Positions 27,166-37,319 are shown, counted from the first letter of the stretch. The stretch: DNA of 64,000 nucleotides from Pseudomonas palmensis (GCF_017848315.1 NZ_JAFKEC010000011.1:53560-117559); one strand, 5' to 3'. The notes: generated by a model from the sequence alone, not told the origin. Numbers and translations are program-made.

Positions 27166-27195
27166 CAAAAAAGCCGGGTACGAAACCCGGCTTTT
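27166..27195 (-). terminator. Intrinsic terminator after the 928-aa glycosyltransferase gene
   Basis: The minus strand shows AAAGCCGGGT, a 5-base loop and ACCCGGCTTTTTT, about 15 bases past the stop at 27211. It separates that gene from the aminotransferase operon, which must then have its own promoter in 26992-27165. Confidence 0.88.
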
Positions 27196-27210
27196 GCAAA
27201 ACCCGCGCCA

Positions 27211-29997
27211 TCAGCCCAGGTCGGCGAGCCACTCCAGCACCGGCGAACCACCGGCAGCGACCGAGCGCGACACATCGACACCAAACCGGCCGTCGATGAT
27301 CACCCGGCTGCTGAACGCAGCCGGCCAACGGCCTTCCAGCGCCTGGCAGGCCTGGGCATCCGGCATCGGCACCTGGTCGCTGAGCAACTGCGCCTGTGGC
27401 GCCCAGATCACCAGCAGGCCGGCATCGGCTGCCTTCAGGCACAGCTCGATGTCGGCACCGCCCTCGGCAGACAGGCCATCGCACTGCTCGAACAGTGCCT
27501 TGCGTACCATCAGACAGTCAGCCGACACCGCCGCACAACTGCGGACCACGCCCGACCACAGCGACGCCTTGCTGTCGCGCGTCGACATTCCCAGCCAGGG
27601 CGACTGCACCTGGGCGCCGGCAAGCAGTTCGTAACCGGCATGGCTGATGGCGGCTTCGCGGTCCACCAGACGCGCACCCACCACGCCCACTTCAGGGCGC
27701 TGGGCCTGGTTGAGCAGGGCTTCGATCCAGGCCGGCGTCACCACCTGGCAACGGCTGGAGAGCAGCACCAGGTACTCGCCACTGGCGTTGACGGCAGCCA
27801 GGTTGATGAGCTGCGAGGCTGACTGCACGTGTTCGCCGGCCAGCAGCTTGACCCGCCCGCCAAACCCTTGCAGCGCAGCGACTGTGAGGTCTGCCAGGGT
27901 GTCGCGGCAGGCCACCAGCACTTCGTAGCGCGGGTAGCGGGTACGTTGCAGCACACTGACCACGCAGGCCTTGAGTTGCTCGAGGTCATCGTCGGCCGCG
28001 ATCAGGATGCTCACCAGTGGCGTGGACTGATGGCGGAAGTCGATCTGCAACTGCCCCTCGCCTGCGTCATTGACCTGGCCACGGTAGCCCAGCGCCGCCA
28101 GGTGACGGTTGAGCGTGGACAGCGCGTCCTGGGCCATGCCCTCACGCCCGCCCCGACCGATCACCAGGTATTCGTCCATGTGTGCCAGGCAGTTCAGGCC
28201 GTTGTGCTCGACCAGACGCAGCAGCAGGTCGAACTCCACCGCCTGCGGGTAGGTTTCGCTGTAGCCGCCCAGCTCGACCACTGCCTCGCGACGTACCAGC
28301 CAGTGCTGCGACATCAGGTCGGGACGGCTGCGCAGCAAGTCCAGGTTGCCACCCTGGCGCACCACGCTGACCAGACGCCCGTCGGAGTCGCGCTGCACTT
28401 CGTTGGCGCAGATGGCCAGGCAGCCCGGGGCTGACGCCAGCTCCACCTGCAGGCGCAGCAAGCCGCCCACGGTCAGCAGGTCGCCGGCCTGCAGCAGCAA
28501 CAACCATTCGCTTGGTACCTGACGCGCCACCTGGTTCAGGTGGGAGACGAAATTGCCCGGCGTCACCTGGATGAAATGCAGGGTATCGCGTGGCGTGGTC
28601 ACCACCGGCGGCTTGCCGGCCTTGAGCACGACCAGCTTGAAGTCGCGCAGGCCACTGGCCAACAGGCTGTCGAAGGTGTTCTGCAGTGCGCCGTTGTCGT
28701 CTTCCAGGTCGACAACCACGAAGGCGATCTGTGCAGCACGCTGCTTGTTCAGGTGGGCGACGATGCGCTCCTGGGTGGCGGCGTCCGGCGTGGCAGCGGC
28801 AATCGACTCCTGCACCAGGCCCGAGGCGGTGGCCCTGAGCCACGCGGCCGGGTCGATGCCCGGCAGACCATCCAGGCGTTCCAGCCATGCCTGCAGCTCG
28901 CGGGCATCGGCCTGGACGTCCTCATCCACCAGGGTCGCAAGCAGACGGCGGAAAACCTCGGGGGTGAACACCCCCAGGTCCAACGCTTGCCAGTAGCGTG
29001 CCCTCAGGGTATCGACGGTGTCGTTGGGGTGCTCGCGCAACAGCTCGAACTGGCTCACCCAGGTACCCTCGACCGCCTGCCGATGGGCCTGTCCCACAGG
29101 CCAGGCGTGCAACAGGAATTCCAGACCGGTCAGTACCTCGAACAACGGCGCATTGTAGTAAGGCAGCTCGACAAACTGGCGCGGCTCGAACCTGCGCTCG
29201 GGCGCTGCATTCATGCCGCTCCAGGTGGAGGTGAACAGCAGATCGGTAGCAACACCACCCTGGGTGGCGCCAACGAACCGGTCGATGACGGTGAAGCCCT
29301 CATCGTCGGCGCATAGCCGAAGGTGGTCGGCGTCCCACTGGCGCAGCACGCGCACCGCACGCACTCGCTGCTCTTCGCGTTCGACCTGGCTCAGCCGGCT
29401 GTCGGCGTACTGCACCAGCGCATCGGTCTGGTCCAGCCGCTTGAGCGCGCCCTGGCCGAGCATCGAGTACGACACCACCACCAGCCAGGTATCGAAATCG
29501 AGCCCGGCGGGCAAGGTCGCCAGCACAGCCTGCAGCGTCGGTACTCGCACGAGCGCACGCCAGGCCGACTGTCCGCTGGCGGCATACTGCTCGATGGCAA
29601 CACGTGCGTTTTCACCAACGGCGGCATCAAGTGCATCGCCGATCTTGTGGTAGGCCACCTGCTTGCTGCCGGGGGCGTAGCCCAGCACGTAGCCCTGGGC
29701 CAACTGGCACTGCGGGTGCGCATGAAGATGCTCTGCAGCAGCCTCCAGGGCCTGAACACGGACAAAGTCGGTATCCAGCGCCAGGCTCACGAACGGCGTT
29801 GCAAGCTGCGAAAGCAGCGCCTGCAGCCCCTGGGTGCAGGCATCGCCAGTCAGGTTCGACGAGGCGTGCTCGACCACTGCACAGGCGAGACCCTGCGTCT
29901 TGTAGTAATGCAGTGCGCGCTCGCGATAGCCCTGATCTTCATGCCCCAGCAGCACGACCGTAACGTCTTTGCCCAACCCGGTTGCGTTGTCAGTCAT
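27211..29997 (-). CDS. Large modular glycosyltransferase, flagellin glycosylation
   Basis: This 928-aa protein has a distinct N-terminal domain (about 1-390; VTVVLLGHEDQGYRERALHYYK, resembling the TIGR00180-type glycosyltransferase domain as I remember it). Two consecutive GT2-like modules follow: about 430-660 (RAAQIAFVVVDLEDD...) and about 665-900 (STPLVSILIAADDDLEQLK...). The latter aligns by eye with the second GT2 modules of the neighbouring giant proteins (shared L..QAQRPEVG.VG). The DxD positions read LLQAGDLL and LLSSRCQV, so the canonical metal-binding motif is missing in the last module. It lacks the C-terminal GT-B domain of its two paralogues. The gene follows the 1185-aa gene by 57 bases. 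Confidence 0.82.
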   Translation of the reverse strand: MTDNATGLGKDVTVVLLGHEDQGYRERALHYYKTQGLACAVVEHASSNLTGDACTQGLQALLSQLATPFVSLALDTDFVRVQALEAAAEHLHAHPQCQLAQGYVLGYAPGSKQVAYHKIGDALDAAVGENARVAIEQYAASGQSAWRALVRVPTLQAVLATLPAGLDFDTWLVVVSYSMLGQGALKRLDQTDALVQYADSRLSQVEREEQRVRAVRVLRQWDADHLRLCADDEGFTVIDRFVGATQGGVATDLLFTSTWSGMNAAPERRFEPRQFVELPYYNAPLFEVLTGLEFLLHAWPVGQAHRQAVEGTWVSQFELLREHPNDTVDTLRARYWQALDLGVFTPEVFRRLLATLVDEDVQADARELQAWLERLDGLPGIDPAAWLRATASGLVQESIAAATPDAATQERIVAHLNKQRAAQIAFVVVDLEDDNGALQNTFDSLLASGLRDFKLVVLKAGKPPVVTTPRDTLHFIQVTPGNFVSHLNQVARQVPSEWLLLLQAGDLLTVGGLLRLQVELASAPGCLAICANEVQRDSDGRLVSVVRQGGNLDLLRSRPDLMSQHWLVRREAVVELGGYSETYPQAVEFDLLLRLVEHNGLNCLAHMDEYLVIGRGGREGMAQDALSTLNRHLAALGYRGQVNDAGEGQLQIDFRHQSTPLVSILIAADDDLEQLKACVVSVLQRTRYPRYEVLVACRDTLADLTVAALQGFGGRVKLLAGEHVQSASQLINLAAVNASGEYLVLLSSRCQVVTPAWIEALLNQAQRPEVGVVGARLVDREAAISHAGYELLAGAQVQSPWLGMSTRDSKASLWSGVVRSCAAVSADCLMVRKALFEQCDGLSAEGGADIELCLKAADAGLLVIWAPQAQLLSDQVPMPDAQACQALEGRWPAAFSSRVIIDGRFGVDVSRSVAAGGSPVLEWLADLG

Positions 29998-30054
29998 AAA
30001 GCACCTACCTCTGTTGTTGGATGCCCGGCCAGGCGACTTGCCGGCCGGTGGAGG

Positions 30055-33000
30055 TCAATCGGCCAACCAGCCGTTGGCCCATTGCTGCAGATTGTGTGTA
30101 TTGAGTACGTAGTCACGCAGTACCGCTTCGCGTAGCGCATCGCCCTGGCGATAACTGGCCTGCGGATCTGCCAGGTGCATGCGGATCGCGTCCAGCCACT
30201 GCTCGGTGGTGTTACTGGCGACCCGCGTACAGGGCAGGTAACCACCGTAGGCCTTGGTCTCGGTGCAGATCACCGGGAAACCGCAAGCACCGTATTCCAG
30301 CAGGCGCAGGTTGCTCTTGCAGTCGTTGAACAGATTCTGCTCGAGCGGCGCCAGCGCCAGATCGAGGTTCAGGCCCGCCAGCTTCTGCGGGTACAGGTGC
30401 AGCGGCACGCCGGCATGAAACTCCTTGATGTAGGGACGCAGCAGCTGCGGGCACATGCCGAAGAACACCCAGTCGACCTCATTGGCCAAGGTCTTGACCA
30501 CCTCGGCCAGCAGTTCGAGGTCGCCGCGGTGACTGGTGCCGCCCGCCCAGCCGACACGCGGACGCGCCGACGTCTGGCGGCGCCCCTTCAGGCCGCCCCA
30601 CAACGAGCGCGAGAGCATGTTGGGGACCACGCGAATATCCCGGTGCATGCTCGACAGCGCGTCGGCCAGTGGCTCGGTGGAGACCACCACCCGATCACAC
30701 AGGGCGATACCGCGGCTGACCATTTCGCGCATGTTGCCGGGCATGTTGCGCCGGTGTTCATTCTTCTCGGGCACATCGATGATGTAGTCATCGATCTCGT
30801 AGATGCGCCGAGCCGAAGAAAGTCGCTGGATGCGCGCCATCTCCTCAAGCGAGCCGGTGGTATAGCGGCACTGCAGGATGATCACATCCGGCTTGCAACG
30901 CTCAAGCTCCACCATGCTCGGCAGCACATAGTTCAACTGTCCCTGTATCCAGCCGGCCCGTTCCAGCTCCTTGAACGGCTGGCTGACGCGATAGTGTCCG
31001 ACCGCAGTGGTGTTGATTGGCAAGGCCATGACAAAAGGCAGCACCGGCTGGATGAACGGCACCCATCCCTCGCGCAGGCCCGGCTCCAGGTTGAAACTGG
31101 CCATGCGCAAGCTGAGGTTGTGGTTGTACGCCGGGTCATTGGCCACGCGCGGCAGCCAGCGCTCGTAGAAGCTGTCCTTGTGCTGCTCGTCCAGGGCCAC
31201 CGTCTGCGAGGTGGCCTTGGCAACCACCGCAAAGGGAGTCCAGACGATCAGATAGCCATGGTCGCGCATACGCAGGCAAAGGTCGGCATCACTCAAGCCG
31301 GTCGAGAAGGTTTCGCCGTCCAGACCGCCAAGCTGGTCGAACAGCTCGCGACGTACCATCAGGCAGACGCCACTCACGGCGCTGTAGTTCTGCACGCAAG
31401 CCAACCGATTCATGTAGCCATTGGCGTCTGCGGGCTGGCCGAAAAACGGACTGCTGGCAACACCGTGCAGCCCCAGCACCAGGCCTGCTCCGGTCACGTT
31501 GCCAGTCTGGTTGCACAATTTTGGCCCGACGATGCCGACCTCTGGACGCTGGGCCTGACCTACCAGTTCATCAAGCCATTGCGCGTCGAAAAACACGCAG
31601 TCCGAATCGAGCAACAGCAGGTAGCTGCCACGTGCCTGCAGGCTGGCCTGGTTGTAAAGCGCCGGGCCATTCGCCGAGGCTACCGGCACAATGCGCAACT
31701 GCTCGCTGCCAAGCCCCTGCATTGCAGCCAGCCAGCCTTGTACTGGCATCGACTCACGACCACTGACAGCAATCAGGATCTCGTAGTTGCGGTAGGCGGT
31801 GTGCTCGAAAATCGATTCGACGCAGCGCGTCAGTGCCTTTACGTCATCGCCTGCGGCAACGATGATCGACACCGCCGGCGTATCGGCATGTCGATACTGC
31901 ACGTGGGCAAACATCGAGCCTTCGGCGCTGACCACCTCGGCCTCGACGCCCAGGCGTGCCAGATGCGCACGCAGCACCCTGGGTGCCTGTACGGCACAGG
32001 CCGCTTCCCGCTGCCAGGCCTCATAGCCGTAGCGACATTGCACCAGCAGCTCGGCGACATGCCCCACCGCGCCCAACCCCTGACTCTCGACCAGTTTCCA
32101 GAGCATGTCGTGGGGGGCCAACGACTCGAACTGCGGGTCGAAACCGCCCTGCTCACGCACCCGGGCGGTATCGAAGGCCAGCAGCCTGCCTACGTAGGGA
32201 ACACTGCGCATCAGGTCCAGGTTGAAGTCCGGCTTGAAGATCGGCTGGCTGGGCTGCAGGTTGTCGTGGGTGCCTTCATCGGTGTACAGGCACGCGCAGT
32301 CGGGTTGCAGTGCCATGCGCTCGGCCATGATGACCAACGCATGCGGGTGCAGGCAGTCGCCTGCACGCAGCAGGAATACCCAGTCACCCGCCCCATCGCG
32401 GGTCACGCAGTCATTGAGCTGCTCGATGGCATGGCCCTGGGCGTGCACCTGCACGAACTTGGGGTTCAACGGTTGCAGCGCTGCCGGGCCCAGCACGCAA
32501 ATGGCCGCAGCGGCATAGGACTGTTGCTCAAGGCTGTCCAGCGTGGCCTTGAGTGCCACGCCATCGTCTTGAGCAGCGAGCACCAGCACGTCGATGCGCG
32601 GGCGACGCGGCCATTGCGCAATGCGCTTGGGCAGCAGGTCAAGCTGCGCCGCCGACAATACCCGACACCCCAGCCACTCGCCATACAGCTCGGTGAAGCT
32701 CAGGCTGCTGGTGCCGACCTGTTGCTGAAAGCTGGCGACCTGGCGCGCATACAGGCGCGTCAGCTCGAACTCTTCCCAGGCCTTGTCTGCGCCGACGGTG
32801 TAGAGCTCCAGTGGAATGTGCCGCACCCAACCGCTGGCCGGCGCCGGTTCACTGGTGCGCGAGGCGAGCATCTGGCGCAACCACTCGCTTTCGGTAGCGA
32901 AAGCCAGGGTCATGCTGGGGTGATGGCTCAAGCGCCCGGGGTGAACGCGCTCCAGGCTAAGCATGGTGTTCAGGTAGGCCAGGTGGCCACGGCGCAGCAG

Positions 33001-33612
33001 GCAGATGAACAGCGCTTCGACCAGGCGCGCACGAAACCCTTCGCCCTCCTGCACCAGCTGCGGCAAAAAGTCCTGAACCTGGGCACGGCGCAACAGCGCG
33101 TGGCTGATACCCCCAAACAGGTTCGGCAGGTTGCTTTCGAGCGCCTCCAGCAGGTCGCCGCCGTTGATCAACGCGCTGGTGGGGGAAATGATGCAGTTGG
33201 CCTGGCGCATGGGCAGTACCGTTTCGTCCGCCGCGCATATCAGCCGGTGGTGAATCAGTACATTCACGTCCGGGCAGTCGCACAGCACCTGCGCCGACTG
33301 GCTGATGCAGCTGTCCACCAGCCAGTCGTCATCGCAGAGAAACTTGATGAACTCGCCCCGCGTCTGTTCCAGGCACATCAGCACATTGCGCGAAAAGCCC
33401 AGCGTCGACGGGTTGCGCACATACCGCAACGCGCACGTGGCCTGTCCTGCCCACAGGTCGAAAATCGCCTTGATCTCGTCACCCTGGCTGTCGTCGCACA
33501 CGACCACTTCCACGTTGGCATAACGCTGGGTAATGGCACTGTGCAGGGCACGACTGAAGAACTCGGGGTTGAACGCGGGGATGGCGATGCTGACGAGCGG
33601 CAGTTCGTTCAT
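30055..33612 (-). CDS. Giant modular glycosyltransferase with intact GT2 motifs
   Basis: This 1185-aa protein begins with a standard GT2 domain (LPLVSIAIPAFNPEFFSRAL; VVVCDDSQGD; FLCDDDWL). A second GT2-like module (about 340-560; LLRAGDCLH) and a third (about 565-820; YLLLLDSDCVFF) follow. A C-terminal GT-B-like domain spans about 880-1185 (RPRVGWAGGTSHRGDLELL; LLEYGACGFPVICTE). It keeps acidic DxD motifs in the first and third modules, unlike its two paralogues. It is therefore the best candidate for a catalytically complete flagellin glycosyltransferase. The flgL terminator lies right before its ribosome site. Confidence 0.85.
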   Translation of the reverse strand: MNELPLVSIAIPAFNPEFFSRALHSAITQRYANVEVVVCDDSQGDEIKAIFDLWAGQATCALRYVRNPSTLGFSRNVLMCLEQTRGEFIKFLCDDDWLVDSCISQSAQVLCDCPDVNVLIHHRLICAADETVLPMRQANCIISPTSALINGGDLLEALESNLPNLFGGISHALLRRAQVQDFLPQLVQEGEGFRARLVEALFICLLRRGHLAYLNTMLSLERVHPGRLSHHPSMTLAFATESEWLRQMLASRTSEPAPASGWVRHIPLELYTVGADKAWEEFELTRLYARQVASFQQQVGTSSLSFTELYGEWLGCRVLSAAQLDLLPKRIAQWPRRPRIDVLVLAAQDDGVALKATLDSLEQQSYAAAAICVLGPAALQPLNPKFVQVHAQGHAIEQLNDCVTRDGAGDWVFLLRAGDCLHPHALVIMAERMALQPDCACLYTDEGTHDNLQPSQPIFKPDFNLDLMRSVPYVGRLLAFDTARVREQGGFDPQFESLAPHDMLWKLVESQGLGAVGHVAELLVQCRYGYEAWQREAACAVQAPRVLRAHLARLGVEAEVVSAEGSMFAHVQYRHADTPAVSIIVAAGDDVKALTRCVESIFEHTAYRNYEILIAVSGRESMPVQGWLAAMQGLGSEQLRIVPVASANGPALYNQASLQARGSYLLLLDSDCVFFDAQWLDELVGQAQRPEVGIVGPKLCNQTGNVTGAGLVLGLHGVASSPFFGQPADANGYMNRLACVQNYSAVSGVCLMVRRELFDQLGGLDGETFSTGLSDADLCLRMRDHGYLIVWTPFAVVAKATSQTVALDEQHKDSFYERWLPRVANDPAYNHNLSLRMASFNLEPGLREGWVPFIQPVLPFVMALPINTTAVGHYRVSQPFKELERAGWIQGQLNYVLPSMVELERCKPDVIILQCRYTTGSLEEMARIQRLSSARRIYEIDDYIIDVPEKNEHRRNMPGNMREMVSRGIALCDRVVVSTEPLADALSSMHRDIRVVPNMLSRSLWGGLKGRRQTSARPRVGWAGGTSHRGDLELLAEVVKTLANEVDWVFFGMCPQLLRPYIKEFHAGVPLHLYPQKLAGLNLDLALAPLEQNLFNDCKSNLRLLEYGACGFPVICTETKAYGGYLPCTRVASNTTEQWLDAIRMHLADPQASYRQGDALREAVLRDYVLNTHNLQQWANGWLAD

Positions 33613-33628
33613 TGGGCTGGACCTGGAG

Positions 33629-33661
33629 AAAACCCCGGGGGCGGCTGAGCGCCCCCGGGTG
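33629..33661 (-). terminator. Intrinsic terminator after flgL
   Basis: The minus strand has a strong stem, CCCGGGGGCG / CGCCCCCGGG, with a 6-base loop, followed by TTTT. It ends about 16 bases before the start codon of the 1185-aa glycosyltransferase. Confidence 0.88.
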
Positions 33662-33682
33662 GGTAGTGCGAGAAAGGGTCAA

Positions 33683-35266
33683 TCAGAGCCGGTTGAACAG
33701 CCCGAGCGCGGCCAGCTTGCTGAAGGCTAGTTGCGAGGCTTGCAGCATGTTCTGCTGAAGCGTGAGACGGATCATCGTCTCGGCAGGGTCGGCGTTACGG
33801 ATCGAGTTCTGCGTGATGGTGTTGGCCGACTGCAAGGCTTCGTTGGTTTCTGCCTGCACATCCAGTGCCGCACCGCGCCCACCGATGGAGCTGATGGATT
33901 CGGCGATCTTGTCCGCTGCACTGGCCAGGTTGGAGATAGCCGAATCCATCGACGCGAGGAAGTTGCGGCGGGCTGCCGGATCGTTGTCGACAGGTGTCAG
34001 CAGCGCGGTGCGCAACTGATGGATGGTGTCGAGCACGTTCTGGTTCTGGTGGTTGTTGACCTGCACCGAGTACTGGTCGCCATCTTTGGGCGTGCCACTG
34101 AAGGTGAAGTCGACGCCGGCCACGCGGGTCGGGCTGACGGTGGTATCACCGCTGCCCACAGGACGGCTGTCGGCGGTCATAGGCTGGGCATACACGTCGA
34201 ATGTGGTGTCGCTGGTGAACTTGACGATCGCACCGCCACCGGGGAACGCAGCGTCGTATTTTGCCTTGTCCGCGATCGACAGGCCGCTGAGCTGGCCGTC
34301 GGGCGACACGTTGCCGGGGCTGCGGGTGCCGGTGATTTCGTCGGGCTTGGAAGCGAGGGTGAACTCGTGCCCGCGCACCGCGTCGTCAGCGGCGGTGGGG
34401 TCGGTCAGCTCGTCGCCCTGCAGGCTGACTTCCATGCGGATGTCGACGCCGCGGAAGTTGATGGTGGTATTGCCGCCCTTCGGGTTGAAGACCCCGCCAT
34501 TGGTGGCCTCCAGGGTACGGTCGACGTTGTTGACGTCGGTGATCTTGAATTCGGTGGCGCTGACGAATTCGATCTTGTACGGCTCGCCGCTGCGGAACAG
34601 GTCGTTGTAGGTCGAGCTGCCGGAGACCTGGCCATTGGACAGGTTGACACGCACGTCGGCCGGGTTGGCAGGCGCGGTCATGGTGGTCTGGCTGCGGCTG
34701 GTGTTCAGCGCCTTCTGGAACACGTCGTAGCCGGTCTCGTTGGTGGCCACGCTGAGCATGTCACCGACCTGCAGGTTGGTGGTGCTCTGGTCGCCCTTGT
34801 ACGAGTAGGTGCCATCGGCATTGCGTTCGAACGGCTGGGTGTCACCACGCGAACCCGAGAAGATGTACTTGCCGTTCTCGTCGCGGCTGTTCATCAGACT
34901 GAACAGTTGCTCTTCGAGCTGCGACAACTCCTGCTCGTTGGCCTTGCGATCGTTGTCGGTCATGTTGCCGCTGCCGGCGCCGATCGCCAGCTCCTTCACC
35001 CGCGACAGCACATTGGTGATGCTGTTGAGGGTGGCCTCGGAGGTGCCCAGGCTGGAGCGTGCACTGGAGATGTTGCCACTGTACTGGGTGATCAGGTTGT
35101 TCTGCTGTTCCAGTTGCAGCAGGCGCGCGGCACCGACCGGGTCGTCCGCGGCGGTACGTACGCGCAACTGGTCACTGGCCTGCTGCTGGGACTCCACGGC
35201 CTTGGCGAAGTTAGCCTGATAGTTGGAGGTGCTGGTCTGGTAGAACTGGGCGGTGGAAATGCGCAC
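33683..35266 (-). CDS. flgL: FlgL, hook-filament junction protein 3 (HAP3)
   Basis: FlgL forms the outer ring of the hook-filament junction. It is flagellin-like at the N-terminus (RISTAQFYQTSTSNYQANFAKAVESQQQAS) and C-terminus (MIRLTLQQNMLQASQLAFSKLAALGLFNRL). The 527-aa length exceeds enteric FlgL (about 317 aa) because of a large central insert, as in many pseudomonads. The start codon is GTG, preceded by AAGGAG. It is the last gene of the flgF-flgL run, and a strong terminator follows. Confidence 0.96.
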   Translation of the reverse strand: MRISTAQFYQTSTSNYQANFAKAVESQQQASDQLRVRTAADDPVGAARLLQLEQQNNLITQYSGNISSARSSLGTSEATLNSITNVLSRVKELAIGAGSGNMTDNDRKANEQELSQLEEQLFSLMNSRDENGKYIFSGSRGDTQPFERNADGTYSYKGDQSTTNLQVGDMLSVATNETGYDVFQKALNTSRSQTTMTAPANPADVRVNLSNGQVSGSSTYNDLFRSGEPYKIEFVSATEFKITDVNNVDRTLEATNGGVFNPKGGNTTINFRGVDIRMEVSLQGDELTDPTAADDAVRGHEFTLASKPDEITGTRSPGNVSPDGQLSGLSIADKAKYDAAFPGGGAIVKFTSDTTFDVYAQPMTADSRPVGSGDTTVSPTRVAGVDFTFSGTPKDGDQYSVQVNNHQNQNVLDTIHQLRTALLTPVDNDPAARRNFLASMDSAISNLASAADKIAESISSIGGRGAALDVQAETNEALQSANTITQNSIRNADPAETMIRLTLQQNMLQASQLAFSKLAALGLFNRL

Positions 35267-35279
35267 GATCTACGACTCC

Positions 35280-37319
35280 TTAAAGGCTGTTGATCAGCGT
35301 GGTGAAAATTTCCTGCGCGATCTTGATGATCTGCGAGGAGGCCGTGTAGTACTGCTGGAACTTGATCAGGTTGCCGGTTTCTTCGTCCAGGTCGACGCCG
35401 GACACCGAAGCGCTGGCGGCTACCGCAGACTTCTGCAGGGCGCCGGTGGCCTCGGTATCGAGCTTGGCCTGGGCCGCCTTGCCGCCGACGTTCTCCACCA
35501 GCTTGCCGTAGGCGTCGGTCAGGCTGATGCCCTTGCCGTTGGGGCCGACGTCGACGGTGGCCTTGGTCTGCAGATCGATCACCGCCTGGCCGTTGCGGTT
35601 GTCGGCCGAGCCGGCACCGGTCATGCCCACCGTGTAGTTGTCGCCCTGCTTGGGCGAACCGGCCACGGTCATTTCAAAGGTGATGTTCTTTTGTGGCGTA
35701 CCCACCGGGTTGCCGCTGGCATCGACCATCGGCACGTTGATCTGCAGCTTGTTTTCCTGGCCCGGAATGATAGTACCGCTGCCGATTTCATCGCCCTGGG
35801 CGTTGTGGATCTTGTAGGTCTGCGGGTTGGTGCTTTCATCACCGAACACCAGCTTGACCGGCGTCGAGTACTTCAGGCCGTTCTGCAGCTCGATGCGCTG
35901 GGCCGAGTCGTAGATGTCGATCATCGAAGTCAGGTTGGGCTGACCGATGATGCCGGTGCCCTGGTTGCCTGCACCGCTGGTGCCGGTCAGCGGCGCCGCC
36001 AGCGCGATGCGCTTGGGGTCGGTGAGCACGGTGTCGAGGCTGCCCGCGGCGCCGCGGGTCGGGGTGATCTTGAACGAGTCGCCCTTGCTGGGCAGGCCAC
36101 CGTTCATTTCCAGGGTGAAACCGTCGATCACCGGCGGTGGCGTCTCGTCCAGCTTGTAGGAGCCCACTGCAGTGCCACCCGGGAGCCGGGTGACGGTGTA
36201 GTTGTTGTCGTCGGTAAAGGTCACCTGGTAGTCGCTGGTGGTCAGCTTGCCGGTGTCCTTGATGTTGACGTTAAGGCTGCCGGTGGCGGCGTTGTTGCCC
36301 GCCTTGGCGATGCTGCGCTGGGCCATCATGGTGGCGTTGTTGATATCGTTGAACAGGGTCGCGCCGAAGTCACCGTTCTTGTCGATACCTTGCGCCAGCT
36401 GGCTGTTGATCCGGTCGGCCACCACCAGGGCCACACGGCCGAGTTCGTTGAGCGCCGGTTCCAGCACATCATTGCGGTAGGTGATCAGGCCGCCGATCTC
36501 GCCACCGCTGACGCTGTTGGTGATATCGATCTTGGTGGTGCCGCGGTTGAGCACCAGGTTGGAACGGGTCGGGTCGGTCGGGCTGTTCACCGTCTCGAGG
36601 GTGTTGGTGGTCTTGCCGAGCACCAGCGACTGGCCGTTCTTGAGGTACACGTCGAGGTTGCCCTCGCGCTCGACCACATCCACGCCCACCAGGTTGCTGA
36701 GCTGGCGCACCGCTTCGTTGCGCTTGTCGAGCAGGTCGTTGGGGCTGCCCTGCAATGACGACACGCGTGATATCTGGTCGTTGTAGTTGGCAATGGTGGC
36801 CGTCAGGTTGTTGACCTGGGTGGCCATCGACGACAGGTTGCCGTTGATGTTGGTGTTCTGCTGGTTGAGCTGCGCGGCGATGGTGTTGAAGCGCTTGCTC
36901 AGTGCCTGGGCGCTGGTCAGCAGCAACTGGCGCGAGGCGTCTTCGGTCGGCTTGGCGCCAGCGCTCTGCAGGGCGGTGAAGAAGCTCTGCAGGGCGCCAG
37001 TGATACCGGTGTCCTTGTCCGACAGCAGCTTGTCGGTGGGGCTGACCTGGTCGAGAAAGGCGTTGGCCTCGCTGCTCAGCGAGTTGGTGGTACGCAGCTG
37101 GTTTTCCAGGAAGTTGTTGTACACGCGGCGCACATCGGCCAGCGTGGTGCCGGTGCCGATGAACACCTGGCCTTCGCGGATCGAACTCTTGGAGTTTTGA
37201 ATGTTCTGCTGGCGCGAGTAACCAGCGGTATCGACGTTAGCGATGTTGTTACCCGTGGTGTGCATGCCCGATTGGGCAGCGCTGGCACCGGATAAGCCGA
37301 TATTGATCAAACTCGCCAT
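35280..37319 (-). CDS. flgK: FlgK, hook-filament junction protein 1 (HAP1)
   Basis: FlgK joins the hook to the filament. The 679-aa product starts MASLINIGLSGASAAQSGMHTT with the rod-hook block NNIANVDTAGYSRQ. It ends in the FlgK/FlgE-type tail (SASVSGVDLDEETGNLIKFQQYYTASSQIIKIAQ). The central part is longer than in enteric FlgK (about 547 aa). It starts 10 bases after the flgJ stop and flgL follows by 13 bases. Confidence 0.97.
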   Translation of the reverse strand: MASLINIGLSGASAAQSGMHTTGNNIANVDTAGYSRQQNIQNSKSSIREGQVFIGTGTTLADVRRVYNNFLENQLRTTNSLSSEANAFLDQVSPTDKLLSDKDTGITGALQSFFTALQSAGAKPTEDASRQLLLTSAQALSKRFNTIAAQLNQQNTNINGNLSSMATQVNNLTATIANYNDQISRVSSLQGSPNDLLDKRNEAVRQLSNLVGVDVVEREGNLDVYLKNGQSLVLGKTTNTLETVNSPTDPTRSNLVLNRGTTKIDITNSVSGGEIGGLITYRNDVLEPALNELGRVALVVADRINSQLAQGIDKNGDFGATLFNDINNATMMAQRSIAKAGNNAATGSLNVNIKDTGKLTTSDYQVTFTDDNNYTVTRLPGGTAVGSYKLDETPPPVIDGFTLEMNGGLPSKGDSFKITPTRGAAGSLDTVLTDPKRIALAAPLTGTSGAGNQGTGIIGQPNLTSMIDIYDSAQRIELQNGLKYSTPVKLVFGDESTNPQTYKIHNAQGDEIGSGTIIPGQENKLQINVPMVDASGNPVGTPQKNITFEMTVAGSPKQGDNYTVGMTGAGSADNRNGQAVIDLQTKATVDVGPNGKGISLTDAYGKLVENVGGKAAQAKLDTEATGALQKSAVAASASVSGVDLDEETGNLIKFQQYYTASSQIIKIAQEIFTTLINSL

